The translations under genes and the position numbers were made by a program. This document shows, piece after piece, positions 27,953-37,674 of a DNA stretch of 64,000 nucleotides; within the stretch, counting starts at the first letter, position 1; each line of letters starts with the position of its first letter. The stretch spans positions 1-64,000 of the forward strand of contig VXPQ01000035.1 of NCBI GenBank assembly GCA_009839485.1, written 5' to 3'. The stretch comes from Bacteroidetes bacterium SB0662_bin_6. GTDB lineage: Bacteria; Bacteroidota; Rhodothermia; Rhodothermales; VXPQ01. Under the pieces are notes generated by a model. It did no database searches, was not told the origin of the DNA, and was given only the letters and a program-made list of their open reading frames with translations.

Positions 27953-29281
27953 ATGAAAATGCCTTCACCCAGCAGAAACGGAGCTACCAAAGCCGGCGAC
28001 TGGCGCAACTACGAGCGCGTACTCCTGCCTCCGGTTCGTGATTTGCACCGGTTCGAGGTGTATGTAAAACATGGGGGCTACGAGGCGTTGCGCGCGGTAT
28101 TGACCCATAGTAAAAAATGGGCGCCGGACAAGGTGACCGAGGCGGTTAAGGCAAGCGGCCTGCGCGGTCGGGGCGGCGCAGGATTCTCGACCGGGCTGAA
28201 ATGGAGTTTCATGCCGCCGGTCGATCCCGGAACGCCCCGCTATATCGCCTGCAACGGCGACGAAAGCGAGCCGGGGACCTTCAAGGACCGGCAGCTCATG
28301 GAATACAACCCCCACCTCATTTTCGAGGGGATCCTGATTGCGGCCCGGGCCATGCAGATCGACGCGACCTATCTCTACATCCGCGGGGAGTATGTCGACT
28401 GGATTCGCCATATGGAACATGAACTGGCGAAGCTTTATGCAGAAGGCTATGTCGGCAAACGGATTCTGGGGACGGATTTTTCCAGCGAGATCATTATCCA
28501 CAAGGGAGCGGGCGCGTACATCTGCGGGGAAGAGACCAGCCTGCTCGAGTCCGTCGAAGGCAAGCGCGCCTATCCGCGCATCAAGCCGCCGTTTCCCGCG
28601 CAAAAGGGACTCTGGGGCTGTCCGACCACGGTCAATAACGTGGAGACCCTGGCCTGCGCGCCCCTTATCATTAACCGGGGCGCCGAATGGTTTGCGGGCA
28701 TCGGCGCGGAAAAACACCCCGGCCCCGTGCTCTACGGCCTATCCGGGCATGTCGAGCGCCCCGGCGTGTACGAGTATCCGACAGGTATGCTGATCACGGA
28801 TCTGATCGAAGAAGTCGCCGGGGGGATGCGCGGCGGCAAGAAGCTCAAGGCGATCGTGCCGGGCGGCGCCTCGGTGCCGGTCCTGCGCGCCGACATGATC
28901 GATGGCGTAACGATGGATACCGAATCGCTGCGCGAAGCGGGTTCCATGATGGGAACGGCCGGAATGCTGGTGATGGACGAGGACACGGACATGGTCAAGT
29001 TTCTTCGCCGGGTCACCCGGTTTTATCATCACGAGAGCTGCGGGCAGTGTACGCCATGCCGGGAAGGGACCGGATGGATCGAGAACCTCGTTACCCGCAT
29101 CGACGAGGGGGAAGGGACCCTGCGCGACCTGGATATCCTGATGGACCTTTGCGATCAGATGGAAGGCCGAACGGTGTGCGCTCTTGCCGATGCGGCAGCC
29201 TGGCCCGTCCGCAATACCATCCAGCGTTTCCGGGAAGAATTTGAAGCCAAATGCCGGCAAAGCATATACGCCATGGCGTGA
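27953..29281 (+). CDS. nuoF: NADH-quinone oxidoreductase subunit F (51 kDa, FMN)
   Basis: The 442-residue subunit binds NADH, FMN and cluster N3. Visible motifs are GLRGRGGAGFSTGLKW, NGDESEPGTFKDR, GAGAYICGEETSL, and the 4Fe-4S ligands in ESCGQCTPCREGT near 362-374 with a distant Cys further on. Confidence 0.96.
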   Translation: MKMPSPSRNGATKAGDWRNYERVLLPPVRDLHRFEVYVKHGGYEALRAVLTHSKKWAPDKVTEAVKASGLRGRGGAGFSTGLKWSFMPPVDPGTPRYIACNGDESEPGTFKDRQLMEYNPHLIFEGILIAARAMQIDATYLYIRGEYVDWIRHMEHELAKLYAEGYVGKRILGTDFSSEIIIHKGAGAYICGEETSLLESVEGKRAYPRIKPPFPAQKGLWGCPTTVNNVETLACAPLIINRGAEWFAGIGAEKHPGPVLYGLSGHVERPGVYEYPTGMLITDLIEEVAGGMRGGKKLKAIVPGGASVPVLRADMIDGVTMDTESLREAGSMMGTAGMLVMDEDTDMVKFLRRVTRFYHHESCGQCTPCREGTGWIENLVTRIDEGEGTLRDLDILMDLCDQMEGRTVCALADAAAWPVRNTIQRFREEFEAKCRQSIYAMA

Positions 29282-29306
29282 TATGCCGGCGACGTACGTT
29301 CCAATC

Positions 29307-31037
29307 ATGCCGACCATTACGATAGACAACAAGGAGTATGCATTTCAGGGGCAGCCGAAGCTGCTCCAGTTTTGCCTGGATCTTGGTGTGGAGCTGCCGC
29401 ATTTCTGTTATCATCCGGCGCTTTCGATTCCCGCCAATTGCCGGCAGTGCCTTGTGGAAGTGGGCATGCCGGTTCGGGACAGGGAGACCGGCGAGATCAC
29501 ACGGAATGACGACGGGGAGCCCGTGATCCGGTGGATGCCGAAGATGACCACGAGTTGCTCCGTGGATATGGCGGACGGCATGGTGGTCCGGACGCATCGG
29601 ACCAGCGAACAGGTCGAGCGGGCTCAGAAAGACAACCTCGAGTTCCTGCTCATCAACCATCCGCTTGATTGTCCGATTTGCGATCAGGCCGGTCACTGTC
29701 CGCTGCAAAACCAGACCTACAAGTACGGTCCCGAAGGGTCCCGTTTCGAATTTCTCAAGGTCCAGAAGCCCAAGAAGGTGGTGTTGGGCCCCCGGGTGAT
29801 GCTGGACGGCGAGCGCTGCATCAACTGCACGCGGTGCACGCGATTTACGGACGAGGTGTCGAAGAGCCACCAGTTGACTATCATCGAACGGGGCGTAAAA
29901 AATTATCCGATGACCGCGCCGGGCGAAGTGTTCGACGAACCCTACTCGATGAACGTCATTGACATCTGTCCGGTGGGCGCGCTCACATCCATCGACTTCC
30001 GGTTCCGCGCCCGGATATGGGAGATGAGTTCGGCGCCGTCCATCACGGTCACCAATGCAAAGGGGGCCAATTGTTCCTACTGGGTGCGCGACAATCTGGT
30101 GCTGCGCATCACGCCCCGTACGAACCTGGATATCAACGAGTACTGGTTACCGGACGAGGATCGCGCGGTCTGGCCGCGGTTCAATGAACATCGCCCGGAA
30201 GGGTCTCAGGTTCGCATGGCCGGGGCGTTGAAGTCCGTCGACTGGGAAGCTGCGTACGCCCGTGTGTCCGAATTGCTCGGTTCGGTGGAGGGATCGAATA
30301 TTCTCTTTCTGGGATCGCCGTATGCAACCGTGGAGGACAACTACCTTCTTGGCAAGCTGGCTGCTTCCCTGGGCGCTTCCGCCCCGGCGTACATTCCCCA
30401 TGTCGAACCGGGCGCCGGCGACGGGTGGCTGATCACGGATGACAAAACGCCGAATGCCGAGGGATGCCGGCGGCTCGGTATCCATCCGGTCGATCCGGAA
30501 CTCGTGCGCGCCCGGCTCGAGGCAGGCGAGATCGCGGCCGTATATGTTCTGGAAGACGATCCGGTAGCCAGCGGGCTTTTCCAGGCCGCTGACGTGCAGG
30601 ACATTCCGGTCATTCTGCATACCTATCACACCACGAACGAAACCATTGCCGCCGCCGATGTGGTGTTGCCGGCTGCGATGGTCGTGGAGACCGTGGGCAC
30701 GTATGTGAGCGTGGACGGATACGCACAGCGGGTGTGGCCGGCCAAGGCCATCAGGGGCGTCAACCGGACGCTCCGCATGGAAATGGGCATCAGCCGTCCG
30801 GATTCGCATGGTACGCCGTTCGACCGCTGGCATAATGAATCGAATCAGGTAAATTGCAAACCGAGTTGGGAAATGCTGCCTGCGATTGCGCGCAGCATGG
30901 GCCTGCAGGAGGAGGATGCCTCCCCGAAAGCGATTATGCAGGAAGTCGCGCAGACGATCGGAAGTTTCGAGGGCGCTGACTACGAAAGCATGGGGGCGCA
31001 CGGGGTTCGTCTGGCGGAGATCGGAGCCACCGTGTAA
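29307..31037 (+). CDS. nuoG: NADH-quinone oxidoreductase subunit G (75 kDa), short form
   Basis: The 576-residue subunit begins MPTITIDNKEY. It shows the N1b ligands (ELPHFCYHP, CRQC), the His-Cys N5 region (DCPICDQAGHCPLQ) and N4 ligands (CINCTRCTRF ... DICPVGALTS). The molybdopterin-like C-terminal part is present but short; many NuoG proteins are 700-900 residues. A second ATG at 29283, two bases after the nuoF stop, would add 8 residues. Confidence 0.92.
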   Translation: MPTITIDNKEYAFQGQPKLLQFCLDLGVELPHFCYHPALSIPANCRQCLVEVGMPVRDRETGEITRNDDGEPVIRWMPKMTTSCSVDMADGMVVRTHRTSEQVERAQKDNLEFLLINHPLDCPICDQAGHCPLQNQTYKYGPEGSRFEFLKVQKPKKVVLGPRVMLDGERCINCTRCTRFTDEVSKSHQLTIIERGVKNYPMTAPGEVFDEPYSMNVIDICPVGALTSIDFRFRARIWEMSSAPSITVTNAKGANCSYWVRDNLVLRITPRTNLDINEYWLPDEDRAVWPRFNEHRPEGSQVRMAGALKSVDWEAAYARVSELLGSVEGSNILFLGSPYATVEDNYLLGKLAASLGASAPAYIPHVEPGAGDGWLITDDKTPNAEGCRRLGIHPVDPELVRARLEAGEIAAVYVLEDDPVASGLFQAADVQDIPVILHTYHTTNETIAAADVVLPAAMVVETVGTYVSVDGYAQRVWPAKAIRGVNRTLRMEMGISRPDSHGTPFDRWHNESNQVNCKPSWEMLPAIARSMGLQEEDASPKAIMQEVAQTIGSFEGADYESMGAHGVRLAEIGATV

Positions 31038-31075
31038 CCGGCGCCGCGCACGGAAATTTTTTTAGAAAACCACGC

Positions 31076-32110
31076 ATGGATATACCTCTTTACTGGACGG
31101 CGATCGTGGCGTTCGTCGTGCTGAATCTGATGATGCTCTCGGCTTCCGTGCTCGTGTACGCCGAGCGCAAGGTGTCCGGGTATATCCAGCTCCGGCCCGG
31201 TCCCGACCGCGTGGGGCCCAGAGGATTTTTCCAGCCGTTCGCCGATGTGCTCAAGCTGCTTTTCAAGGAAGATATCCGACCCGCTTCGGCGAACCCCTTT
31301 ATCCATTCGCTGGCCCCGGTAGTCATGGTCGTCATAGCCATGTCCGTCCCCGCCGTGATTCCCTTTGCGCGCGGGGTGGTTATTGCCGATGTGGGGCCGG
31401 GCGTCCTTATCATTCTTGCGCTTACGTCCATCAGCGTCTACGGTATTACCCTGGCGGGATGGAGTTCGAACAGCAAATACTCCCTGCTGGGCGGGCTGCG
31501 TTCGGCGGCGCAGATGATTTCGTACGAATTGACGATGGGACTGGCTGTCGTGTCCGTGATTCTGCTTGCGGGGACGCTCAATGTCACGGGTATTGTCGAG
31601 GATCAGGCGGGGGGATGGGCGATTCTGGGTTGGAATGTGTTTCGCAATCCGATCGGAGCGGTTCTTTTCGTGGTTACGGCGTTTGCCGAAACGAATCGCG
31701 CCCCGTTCGATTTGCCGGAGGCGGAGCAGGAACTGGTCGGCGGGTACCACACGGAATACAGCGGCATGAAATTCGGTATGTTTTTTCTTGCCGAGTACGT
31801 CAACTGGTGGGTTGCGTCGTTCGTCATTGTAACCCTCTTCTTCGGGGGGTATCTGGTGCCGTTCGAGCCCCTGTTGATAGAGGCTTTTCCGGAACTCGCC
31901 GGCAGTATACTTCTTGGAGCGCTCCAGGTATTGTCCCTGCTTGCCAAGGTGGCGTTTTTCGCCTTTCTGTTTATTTGGGTGCGATGGACGCTGCCCCGAT
32001 TCAAATACAACCAGCTCATGCAGTTGGGCTGGAAGGTCCTGCTTCCGATCGCCCTGATTAATGTCGTGGCGGTAGCCCTCGGCATGATCTTTTTCCGCGC
32101 GGTTTTTTGA
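31076..32110 (+). CDS. nuoH: NADH-quinone oxidoreductase subunit H
   Basis: The 344-residue membrane subunit has about eight hydrophobic helices. It carries the family signatures YAERKVSGYIQLRPGPDRVG and AFAETNRAPFDLPEAEQELVGGYHTEYSG, which form part of the quinone chamber. It is the last nuo gene of this run: nuoIJKLMN do not follow, so the rest of complex I must be encoded elsewhere. Confidence 0.96.
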   Translation: MDIPLYWTAIVAFVVLNLMMLSASVLVYAERKVSGYIQLRPGPDRVGPRGFFQPFADVLKLLFKEDIRPASANPFIHSLAPVVMVVIAMSVPAVIPFARGVVIADVGPGVLIILALTSISVYGITLAGWSSNSKYSLLGGLRSAAQMISYELTMGLAVVSVILLAGTLNVTGIVEDQAGGWAILGWNVFRNPIGAVLFVVTAFAETNRAPFDLPEAEQELVGGYHTEYSGMKFGMFFLAEYVNWWVASFVIVTLFFGGYLVPFEPLLIEAFPELAGSILLGALQVLSLLAKVAFFAFLFIWVRWTLPRFKYNQLMQLGWKVLLPIALINVVAVALGMIFFRAVF

Positions 32111-32775
32111 TACTGTCTTCTTCCATCATTGCCTCGGATGCCGCGCGCCTTGGAGATCAGGCGCGGGAAGCGCTGGATGCCGGCGTCGACTGGCTCCATA
32201 TCGATGTGATGGACGGACGGTTCGTGCCGAACATTACGGTGGGCCCCTTTGTGGTGGAAGCGCTTCGGCCTTTGGCCGACGAAACGGGAGCCAAACTGGA
32301 TGTACATCTGATGATCGAGGAGCCCCGCCGGTATCTGGACGATTTCATCGACGCGGGCGCCGACCTCGTTACGGTGCATGTGGAAACCTGTACGCATCTG
32401 CACCGCGTCCTGACGCATATCCGGTCTCGCGGAGCCATGGCCGGCGTCACCCTCAATCCGGGCACTTCGCTTTCCGCGATCGCGGAGGTGCTTCCCGATG
32501 TGGACATGGCGCTGGTCATGTCGGTCGATCCCGGCTTCAGCGGCCAGAAATACATCCCCGAATCGACAGAGAGAATCCGCCGGCTCCGAGGCATGCTCAA
32601 TCAGATCGCCTCCCGCGCCTGGTTGCAGGTCGATGGGGGGGTTTATGCGGGCAATATCCGCGAGGTGGTCCGGGCCGGGGCCACGGTCGTGGTAGCGGGC
32701 AATGCGGTGTTCGGCGGCGCTTCCATAGCCGACAATGTGCAGGCGCTTCGGGATGCGGCTGCTCTTGAAGCCTGA
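32107..32775 (+). CDS. rpe: Ribulose-phosphate 3-epimerase
   Basis: The 222-residue TIM-barrel enzyme has the signatures LHIDVMDGRFVPNITVGP, DVHLMIEEP, VMSVDPGFSGQKYIP and LQVDGGV. It interconverts ribulose 5-phosphate and xylulose 5-phosphate. Translation seems to start at TTG 32107, which overlaps the nuoH stop (TTGA), suggesting coupling to the complex I operon. No ATG lies near enough to replace it. Confidence 0.93.
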   Translation: MILSSSIIASDAARLGDQAREALDAGVDWLHIDVMDGRFVPNITVGPFVVEALRPLADETGAKLDVHLMIEEPRRYLDDFIDAGADLVTVHVETCTHLHRVLTHIRSRGAMAGVTLNPGTSLSAIAEVLPDVDMALVMSVDPGFSGQKYIPESTERIRRLRGMLNQIASRAWLQVDGGVYAGNIREVVRAGATVVVAGNAVFGGASIADNVQALRDAAALEA

Positions 32776-32779
32776 TCGC

Positions 32780-35026
32780 ATGTTTGCCGAGGTGGCGTTT
32801 CCCCTTCCGCTTCCCAAGTTCTTTATCTACCGCGTTCCTCCGGGGATGTCCGGCGTGGACGTCGGCGCTCGGGTGCTTGCGCCGTTCGGCCCGCGCCGTA
32901 TGACGGGCATCGTTACGGACCTGCGCCGGGATGCCGCCGGGGTCGGGCAAACGAAAGACCTGCTCGCGGCGCTGGATACGTTGCCTTCGGTTTCCGCCGA
33001 ACTGTTTGATCTCGTCCGGTGGATGGCGGACTACTATGTCTGTTCCTGGGGGGAGGTGTTCCGGGTCATGATGCCGGCGGGAATGCTTTCGGGCAATCCG
33101 GCCAAAACCCGGGTCGAACGGCGCGTACGATTCGCTCCTGCGTGGCGGCATGCAAAGGCTGTGGACGCCTTGCGCGCCGACTTGCGCGGCCCCAGGCAGA
33201 TAGCGGTCATCGAATCCCTGGCCGGATATGCCGCCGAAGGCTTGCAGGATCCGCGGCAGGCTGATTTACTGGCCCGTGCAGGCGCTGCTTTTCCTACACT
33301 CCGGAGTCTTGTGCAGCGCGGCGTCCTCGAGATTGTAGAGGCGGAAGCGGTTCGCGCCGGGGTCATAGATGCAGGGAAGGCCGAGGCGCTCCCGGATCGT
33401 ACGTTGCATCCTGCGCAGGCCGAAGCCCTGCATGCCGTTTCCGCATGTATCGACGCCGGGCGGTTTCACCCCTTTCTGCTGCATGGGGTAACGGGCAGCG
33501 GCAAGACGGAAGTGTACATCGAAGCCCTGAAGCAAACGATCGGGCGCGGCCGTACCGGCATCGTGCTGGTACCCGAGATTGCGCTCACCCCGCAAATCGT
33601 ACGCCGCTTCCGGGCGCATTTCGGAAGCCGCATCGCCGTATTTCATTCCGGCATGAGTGCAGGCGAGCGATTCGATACCTGGCGGCTCTTGCGGGCGGGC
33701 CGGTTCGACGCCGTCGTCGGGCCGAGATCTGCGGTCCTTGCGCCCCTGTCGAACCTGGGCTTGCTTGTCGTGGACGAGGAGCATGGCCAGTCCTACAAGC
33801 AGCAGAATCCGGCGCCGCGCTATCATGCCCGCGATGTGGCCGTCATGCGGGCGCGCATGAACGACGCCGTGTGCATTCTCGGATCGGCCACGCCCAGCCT
33901 GGAGAGTCACTACAATGCCCACCGCGGCAAGTATACGTTGCTGTCCCTGCCCGAACGGGCGAGGCGCTCTGCGGACAAGCCGGTCTCTTTGCCGGACGTG
34001 CGCATTATAGATCTGCGGGGCACGCCCTCCTCCACCTCGTTGTCGCCCTGGCTCGAAAAGGCTATCGGGGAACGACTTGCCCGATCCGAACAGATTATTC
34101 TGCTTCAGAACCGGAGGGGCTATGCCCCGCTGCCCGAATGCGTGCGTTGCGGCTGGTCTCCGGAGTGCGAGGATTGCTCGATCACCATGGTTTTCCACAA
34201 GAGCGGCAATCGCCTGCGGTGTCATTATTGCGGGCGCACGGCGCCGTTGCACGCACGCTGTTCTAATTGCGGCGAGACGTCCATGGAGGGGTTTGGAACC
34301 GGCACGCAGCGCGTCGAGGAGGAACTGGAAACGCGTTTTCCGGAAGCGCGCATCATACGTATGGACCTGGACACCACTTCCGCGAAAGATGCACACGAAT
34401 TGCTGCTCCGGCGCTTCGAGGAAGGACATGCGGACATTCTGGTGGGCACGCAAATGGTTGCGAAAGGCTTTGATTTCGAGCGCGTAACGCTGGTCGGGGT
34501 AATCAATGCGGATATCGGCTTGCTGCTGCCCGACTTTCGCGCCGAAGAGCGCACATACCAGTTGCTTTCGCAGGTGGCCGGGCGGGCCGGACGCGCTTCC
34601 CTGCCCGGCGAAGTCGTGATACAGACACGGAATCCCGATCGCCCTGTTCTGCGCTATGCCCGCGATCATGACTACGAAACGTTCGCCGCGCGCCAGTTAG
34701 CGGAACGCCGGGCGCTTTTTTATCCGCCGTTCGGGCGCATGGCGGGCATCGCGTTCAGGGGACCCCGCGCCCGGGATGTGGCCGATCTGGCCCGGCGCTG
34801 GACGGATGCGCTCAGAAAAGAAGCAGCCGGCGCCCAGGTGATGGGCCCGGAAGAGGCCTTCATAAGCCGGGTAAAGAAGCAGTACCGGTATCATTCCATT
34901 GTGAAGTGCCGTCGCGGCGACCGCATCTCCTTACAGGAGGCCCTGCGGACGGTGGAGGAGAGAATGGGTTCGCTTCCGGCCGGTTGCCGCGTCAACATCG
35001 ACATAGACCCGGTCGGCTTTTTCTGA
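32780..35026 (+). CDS. priA: Primosomal protein N' (replication restart helicase PriA)
   Basis: The 748-residue protein has the PriA order: a DNA-binding N-domain (FAEVAFPLPLPKFFIY), Walker A GVTGSGKTE near 238, motif II VVDEEHGQSYKQ, then a zinc-binding insertion. The insertion has paired Cys (CVRCGWSPECEDC ... CHYCGR ... CSNCGE). The C-terminal helicase motifs GTQMVAKGFDF and QVAGRAGR follow. It starts 4 bp after rpe. An alternative start at 32753 overlaps rpe. Confidence 0.95.
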   Translation: MFAEVAFPLPLPKFFIYRVPPGMSGVDVGARVLAPFGPRRMTGIVTDLRRDAAGVGQTKDLLAALDTLPSVSAELFDLVRWMADYYVCSWGEVFRVMMPAGMLSGNPAKTRVERRVRFAPAWRHAKAVDALRADLRGPRQIAVIESLAGYAAEGLQDPRQADLLARAGAAFPTLRSLVQRGVLEIVEAEAVRAGVIDAGKAEALPDRTLHPAQAEALHAVSACIDAGRFHPFLLHGVTGSGKTEVYIEALKQTIGRGRTGIVLVPEIALTPQIVRRFRAHFGSRIAVFHSGMSAGERFDTWRLLRAGRFDAVVGPRSAVLAPLSNLGLLVVDEEHGQSYKQQNPAPRYHARDVAVMRARMNDAVCILGSATPSLESHYNAHRGKYTLLSLPERARRSADKPVSLPDVRIIDLRGTPSSTSLSPWLEKAIGERLARSEQIILLQNRRGYAPLPECVRCGWSPECEDCSITMVFHKSGNRLRCHYCGRTAPLHARCSNCGETSMEGFGTGTQRVEEELETRFPEARIIRMDLDTTSAKDAHELLLRRFEEGHADILVGTQMVAKGFDFERVTLVGVINADIGLLLPDFRAEERTYQLLSQVAGRAGRASLPGEVVIQTRNPDRPVLRYARDHDYETFAARQLAERRALFYPPFGRMAGIAFRGPRARDVADLARRWTDALRKEAAGAQVMGPEEAFISRVKKQYRYHSIVKCRRGDRISLQEALRTVEERMGSLPAGCRVNIDIDPVGFF

Positions 35027-35040
35027 CCGTCGGAGTGCGT

Positions 35041-35098
35041 TAGGGCCTGTTACCACTATGCCCCGCAGAGCGCCGCTGTATAGTGTTAACAGACCCTA
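35041..35098. mobile_element. Family B element, complete copy (58 bp with flanking TA)
   Basis: TA-GGGCCTGTTACCACTAT, a GC-rich core (gccccgcagagcgccgctgt), then ATAGTGTTAACAGACCC-TA. The 17-bp ends match as inverted repeats at 15 of 17 positions. The flanking TA dinucleotides suggest a Tc1/mariner/IS630-type target duplication. It sits between priA and the SRP RNA. Confidence 0.8.
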
Positions 35099-35148
35099 CG
35101 TCGCCGTCTTCCGCCGGAACCCTGCCGACCTGTGCGGGTTTCTTCGTC

Positions 35149-35257
35149 AAGGGCAAGTTCCGCACGGTCTGCTCCCTGTGAATCCTGTCAGGGCCGGAAG
35201 GCAGCAGCAGTAAATAGGTTGAAGCGACGCGATACGGGTAGCTTGCCCCTCTTTTTT
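35149..35257 (+). ncRNA. ffs: Signal recognition particle RNA (small bacterial type)
   Basis: The SRP apical hairpin is unmistakable: CCTGTCAGGGCCGGAAGGCAG followed by CAGCAG, with the GGAA tetraloop, at ~35183-35211. The closing stem GGGCAAG (35151-35157) pairs with CTTGCCC (35242-35248), followed by a run of T at 35252-35257 that would end transcription. At ~100 nt it is the short form without an Alu domain. yajC, another secretion gene, follows. Confidence 0.9.
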
Positions 35258-35285
35258 GACTCCGACACCATACGCAACCTTGCTC

Positions 35286-35603
35286 ATGCCTTTATACGTA
35301 TACGAGACGTTGTTGATGGGAGGACCGGCCAACGGCGATGCGAACCCGATGGCCATGTTCCTGCCGTTGATCCTGATTTTTGTCGTTTTCTACTTTTTCA
35401 TTATCCGCCCCCAGAAGAAAAAGGAAACCGAGCGTAAGCAGATGATCGCAGCCGTCCGCAAGGGGGACAAGGTCATTACGCTTGGCGGCGTGCATGGCGC
35501 GGTGACCCAGGTGGATGAAACCAGCGTGCTCGTTCAGGCGGATACGAACGTCAAACTGCGTATCGAAAAAAGCGCTATTGCGAGCGTGGATACGAAGGGG
35601 TAA
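35286..35603 (+). CDS. yajC: Preprotein translocase subunit YajC
   Basis: The 105-residue protein has one transmembrane helix (MFLPLILIFVVFYFFIIRPQ) followed by the family motif PQKKKETERKQM and a small beta domain (GDKVITLGGVHGAV). It joins SecDF at the translocon; secDF are not adjacent. It begins 28 bp after the SRP RNA T-run. Confidence 0.95.
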   Translation: MPLYVYETLLMGGPANGDANPMAMFLPLILIFVVFYFFIIRPQKKKETERKQMIAAVRKGDKVITLGGVHGAVTQVDETSVLVQADTNVKLRIEKSAIASVDTKG

Positions 35604-35700
35604 TCCGTACTCGCCCGGAAGCGGGGCATTTCCTGTTTCCGGCGGTTTATTTTGCCGAAAGACCCATCGATTCGGCATGCATGACATGGAGTAAAGCGTT

Positions 35701-36978
35701 ATGGGAAAGACACCCGACACGGACTGGATGAAGCGGTCTTTCGACACGATCGAAGACGCTGTTCGGGAATTGGCGGAGGGGCGGCTCGTCATCGTGGTCG
35801 ATGACGAGGATCGCGAAAACGAGGGGGACTTCGTAGGCGTTGCGGACAAGGTTACCCCCGAGACCGTCAACTTCATGGCGACGCATGGCCGCGGGCTCAT
35901 CTGTGCGGCGCTTACCCGGGAGCGGGCGGCGGCTCTGAACCTCGACATGATGGTCGACGCCAATACCTCGCTCTACAACACCCCGTTTACGGTATCGGTG
36001 GATTTCAAGACCGGCACCACGACGGGCATTTCGGCCCCGGACCGCGCCCGGACCTTCCGTGCCCTTGCCGATCCGGCAAGCAGTCCATCGGATTTTGCGC
36101 GTCCGGGCCATGTCTTCCCTCTTCGATCCCGGAAAGGCGGCGTACTGCGCCGCGCCGGACATACCGAGGCTGCGGTGGATCTGGCCCGCATGGCCGGGTG
36201 CGCTCCGGTGGGGGTGCTTGTGGAAATCATGACCGAGGAGGGCATGATGGCGCGTACCCCCGAGTTGATGGAGATGGCGGACCGGTTCGGCCTGCGCATT
36301 ATTACGATCAAGGACCTCATTGCGCACCGGATGATGACGGAATGTCTCGTACGGCGCGTCGTGGAGGTGGATTTACCCACGCTGTACGGTGATTTCAGGC
36401 TGGTTGCCTACCAGGATATCCTTAGCGAGGAAGTCCACCTCGCTTTGGTCAAGGGGAACTGGACGGAAGAAGAACCGGTGCTCGTACGCGTACACTCGCA
36501 ATGCGTCAGCGGAGATATTTTCGGTTCGCTGCGGTGCGATTGCGGGGAGCAACTCGCCATGGCGATGCAGCAGGTGGAAGCGGAAGGGTGCGGCGCCGTG
36601 TTGTATATGAAGCAGGAGGGGCGCGGTATCGGCCTGCTTAACAAACTGCGCGCCTACAAATTGCAGCAGGAGGAGGGAATGGATACGGTGGAGGCCAACG
36701 AGGCGCTCGGATTCAGGATGGATCATCGGGATTATGGCATCGGGTGCCAGATTCTGCGCGATCTGGGGATCCGAAAGCTCCGTCTCCTGACGAACAATCC
36801 GACGAAACGGGTCGGGCTGGCCGGCTACGGACTTGAAATCGTGGAACGTCTTCCCATCGAGACCTCTCCGAACACGGTAAACCACCACTATCTCAAGACC
36901 AAGCGGGACCGCATGGGCCACCTGATTCTGGGTGAGGTGGACGAGCATGACCGCGCCATGCTCAGAAAGGTGCTGTAG
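35701..36978 (+). CDS. ribBA: Bifunctional DHBP synthase / GTP cyclohydrolase II
   Basis: The 425-residue protein joins two riboflavin-pathway enzymes. Residues ~8-215 are 3,4-dihydroxy-2-butanone-4-phosphate synthase ([31 protein letters not shown]). Residues ~220-425 are GTP cyclohydrolase II, with zinc ligands in [17 protein letters not shown] and the KQEGRGIGL motif. The stop codon TAG overlaps the first base of repeat A7. No FMN riboswitch is visible in the 97-bp upstream spacer. Confidence 0.96.
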   Translation: MGKTPDTDWMKRSFDTIEDAVRELAEGRLVIVVDDEDRENEGDFVGVADKVTPETVNFMATHGRGLICAALTRERAAALNLDMMVDANTSLYNTPFTVSVDFKTGTTTGISAPDRARTFRALADPASSPSDFARPGHVFPLRSRKGGVLRRAGHTEAAVDLARMAGCAPVGVLVEIMTEEGMMARTPELMEMADRFGLRIITIKDLIAHRMMTECLVRRVVEVDLPTLYGDFRLVAYQDILSEEVHLALVKGNWTEEEPVLVRVHSQCVSGDIFGSLRCDCGEQLAMAMQQVEAEGCGAVLYMKQEGRGIGLLNKLRAYKLQQEEGMDTVEANEALGFRMDHRDYGIGCQILRDLGIRKLRLLTNNPTKRVGLAGYGLEIVERLPIETSPNTVNHHYLKTKRDRMGHLILGEVDEHDRAMLRKVL

Positions 36979-37002
36979 GATACTCTGAGCTTTGTAAACT
37001 CA
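36978..37002 (+). repeat. Family A repeat, copy A7 (left end only)
   Basis: GGATACTCTGAGCTTTGTAA begins on the last base of the ribBA stop codon and runs directly into a family B copy. The rest of A is missing. Confidence 0.6.
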
Positions 37003-37057
37003 GGGCCTGTTAAGCACTATGCAGCGGCGCTCTGCGGGGCCTGTTTTCCTGTTAGGG
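37002..37057 (+). repeat. Family B repeat copy joined to A7
   Basis: AGGGCCTGTTAAGCACTATG followed by CAGCGGCGCTCTGCGGGGCC, then a degenerate right side (TGTTTTCCTGTTAGG). It lies between ribBA and coaE, which converge. Confidence 0.6.
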
Positions 37058-37064
37058 AAGCCGA

Positions 37065-37661
37065 TCACCGGGAGGTCATATCCCGGTACAACCGTTCCAC
37101 CTTGCGCCGCAGTTGTTCCGGGTCCCCGTCGTTCGCGAGCACGATGTCGGCCCGTTCCCGCAGGACGGAGGGATCGGCCTGATGCGTCATTCTGGCGGCC
37201 ACCTCTTCCTGCGAGACCCCGTCTCTTGCGCACACCCGCTCGATCCGCACCTGAAGAGGGGCTTCCACCACCGCCACGATGTCCAGCTGGCGATCTGCTC
37301 CCGCTTCGAAGATCAGGGCGGCCTCCTTGACCATGAGCGGCGCCCCCTCGCGCTGCGCCTGTTGCGCCGCTTCTTCGAACCGCCTCAGCACCGGCGGATG
37401 CACCGCCGCATTGAGCCGGTCGAGCAGGGTTTTGTCGGCAAACGCCATCCGGGCAATGAAGCGCCGGTTCGGGCTGCCGTCGGGCAGGTAGCTTTCCGGC
37501 CCGAAAAGGTCGATCACGTTCCGGCGTATCGAGGCATCGCTTGCGAGCAGCCGTTTCGCTTCGTCGTCCGCGTAGAACACCTGCGCGCCGAGCTCCTCCA
37601 GCATACGGCATACGGTCGTTTTGCCGCTTCCGATTCCGCCCGTAACGCCGAGTCGCTTCAT
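37065..37661 (-). CDS. coaE: Dephospho-CoA kinase
   Basis: The 198-residue P-loop kinase begins MKRLGVTGGIGSGKTT (Walker A at 8-15). It keeps VFYADDEAKRLL and the LID-type RMTHQAD segment. It phosphorylates dephospho-CoA in the last step of CoA synthesis. The frame extends to 37808, but homologues start at this Met. It lies 13 bp after the gene for a putative outer-membrane protein on the same strand. Confidence 0.95.
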   Translation of the reverse strand: MKRLGVTGGIGSGKTTVCRMLEELGAQVFYADDEAKRLLASDASIRRNVIDLFGPESYLPDGSPNRRFIARMAFADKTLLDRLNAAVHPPVLRRFEEAAQQAQREGAPLMVKEAALIFEAGADRQLDIVAVVEAPLQVRIERVCARDGVSQEEVAARMTHQADPSVLRERADIVLANDGDPEQLRRKVERLYRDMTSR

Positions 37662-37674
37662 GGTTTCGGGGTGA

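Noticed and set aside
35132-35437. 101-codon frame over the SRP RNA
   Set aside because: The region is explained by the SRP RNA hairpin and its terminator; yajC follows in another frame.
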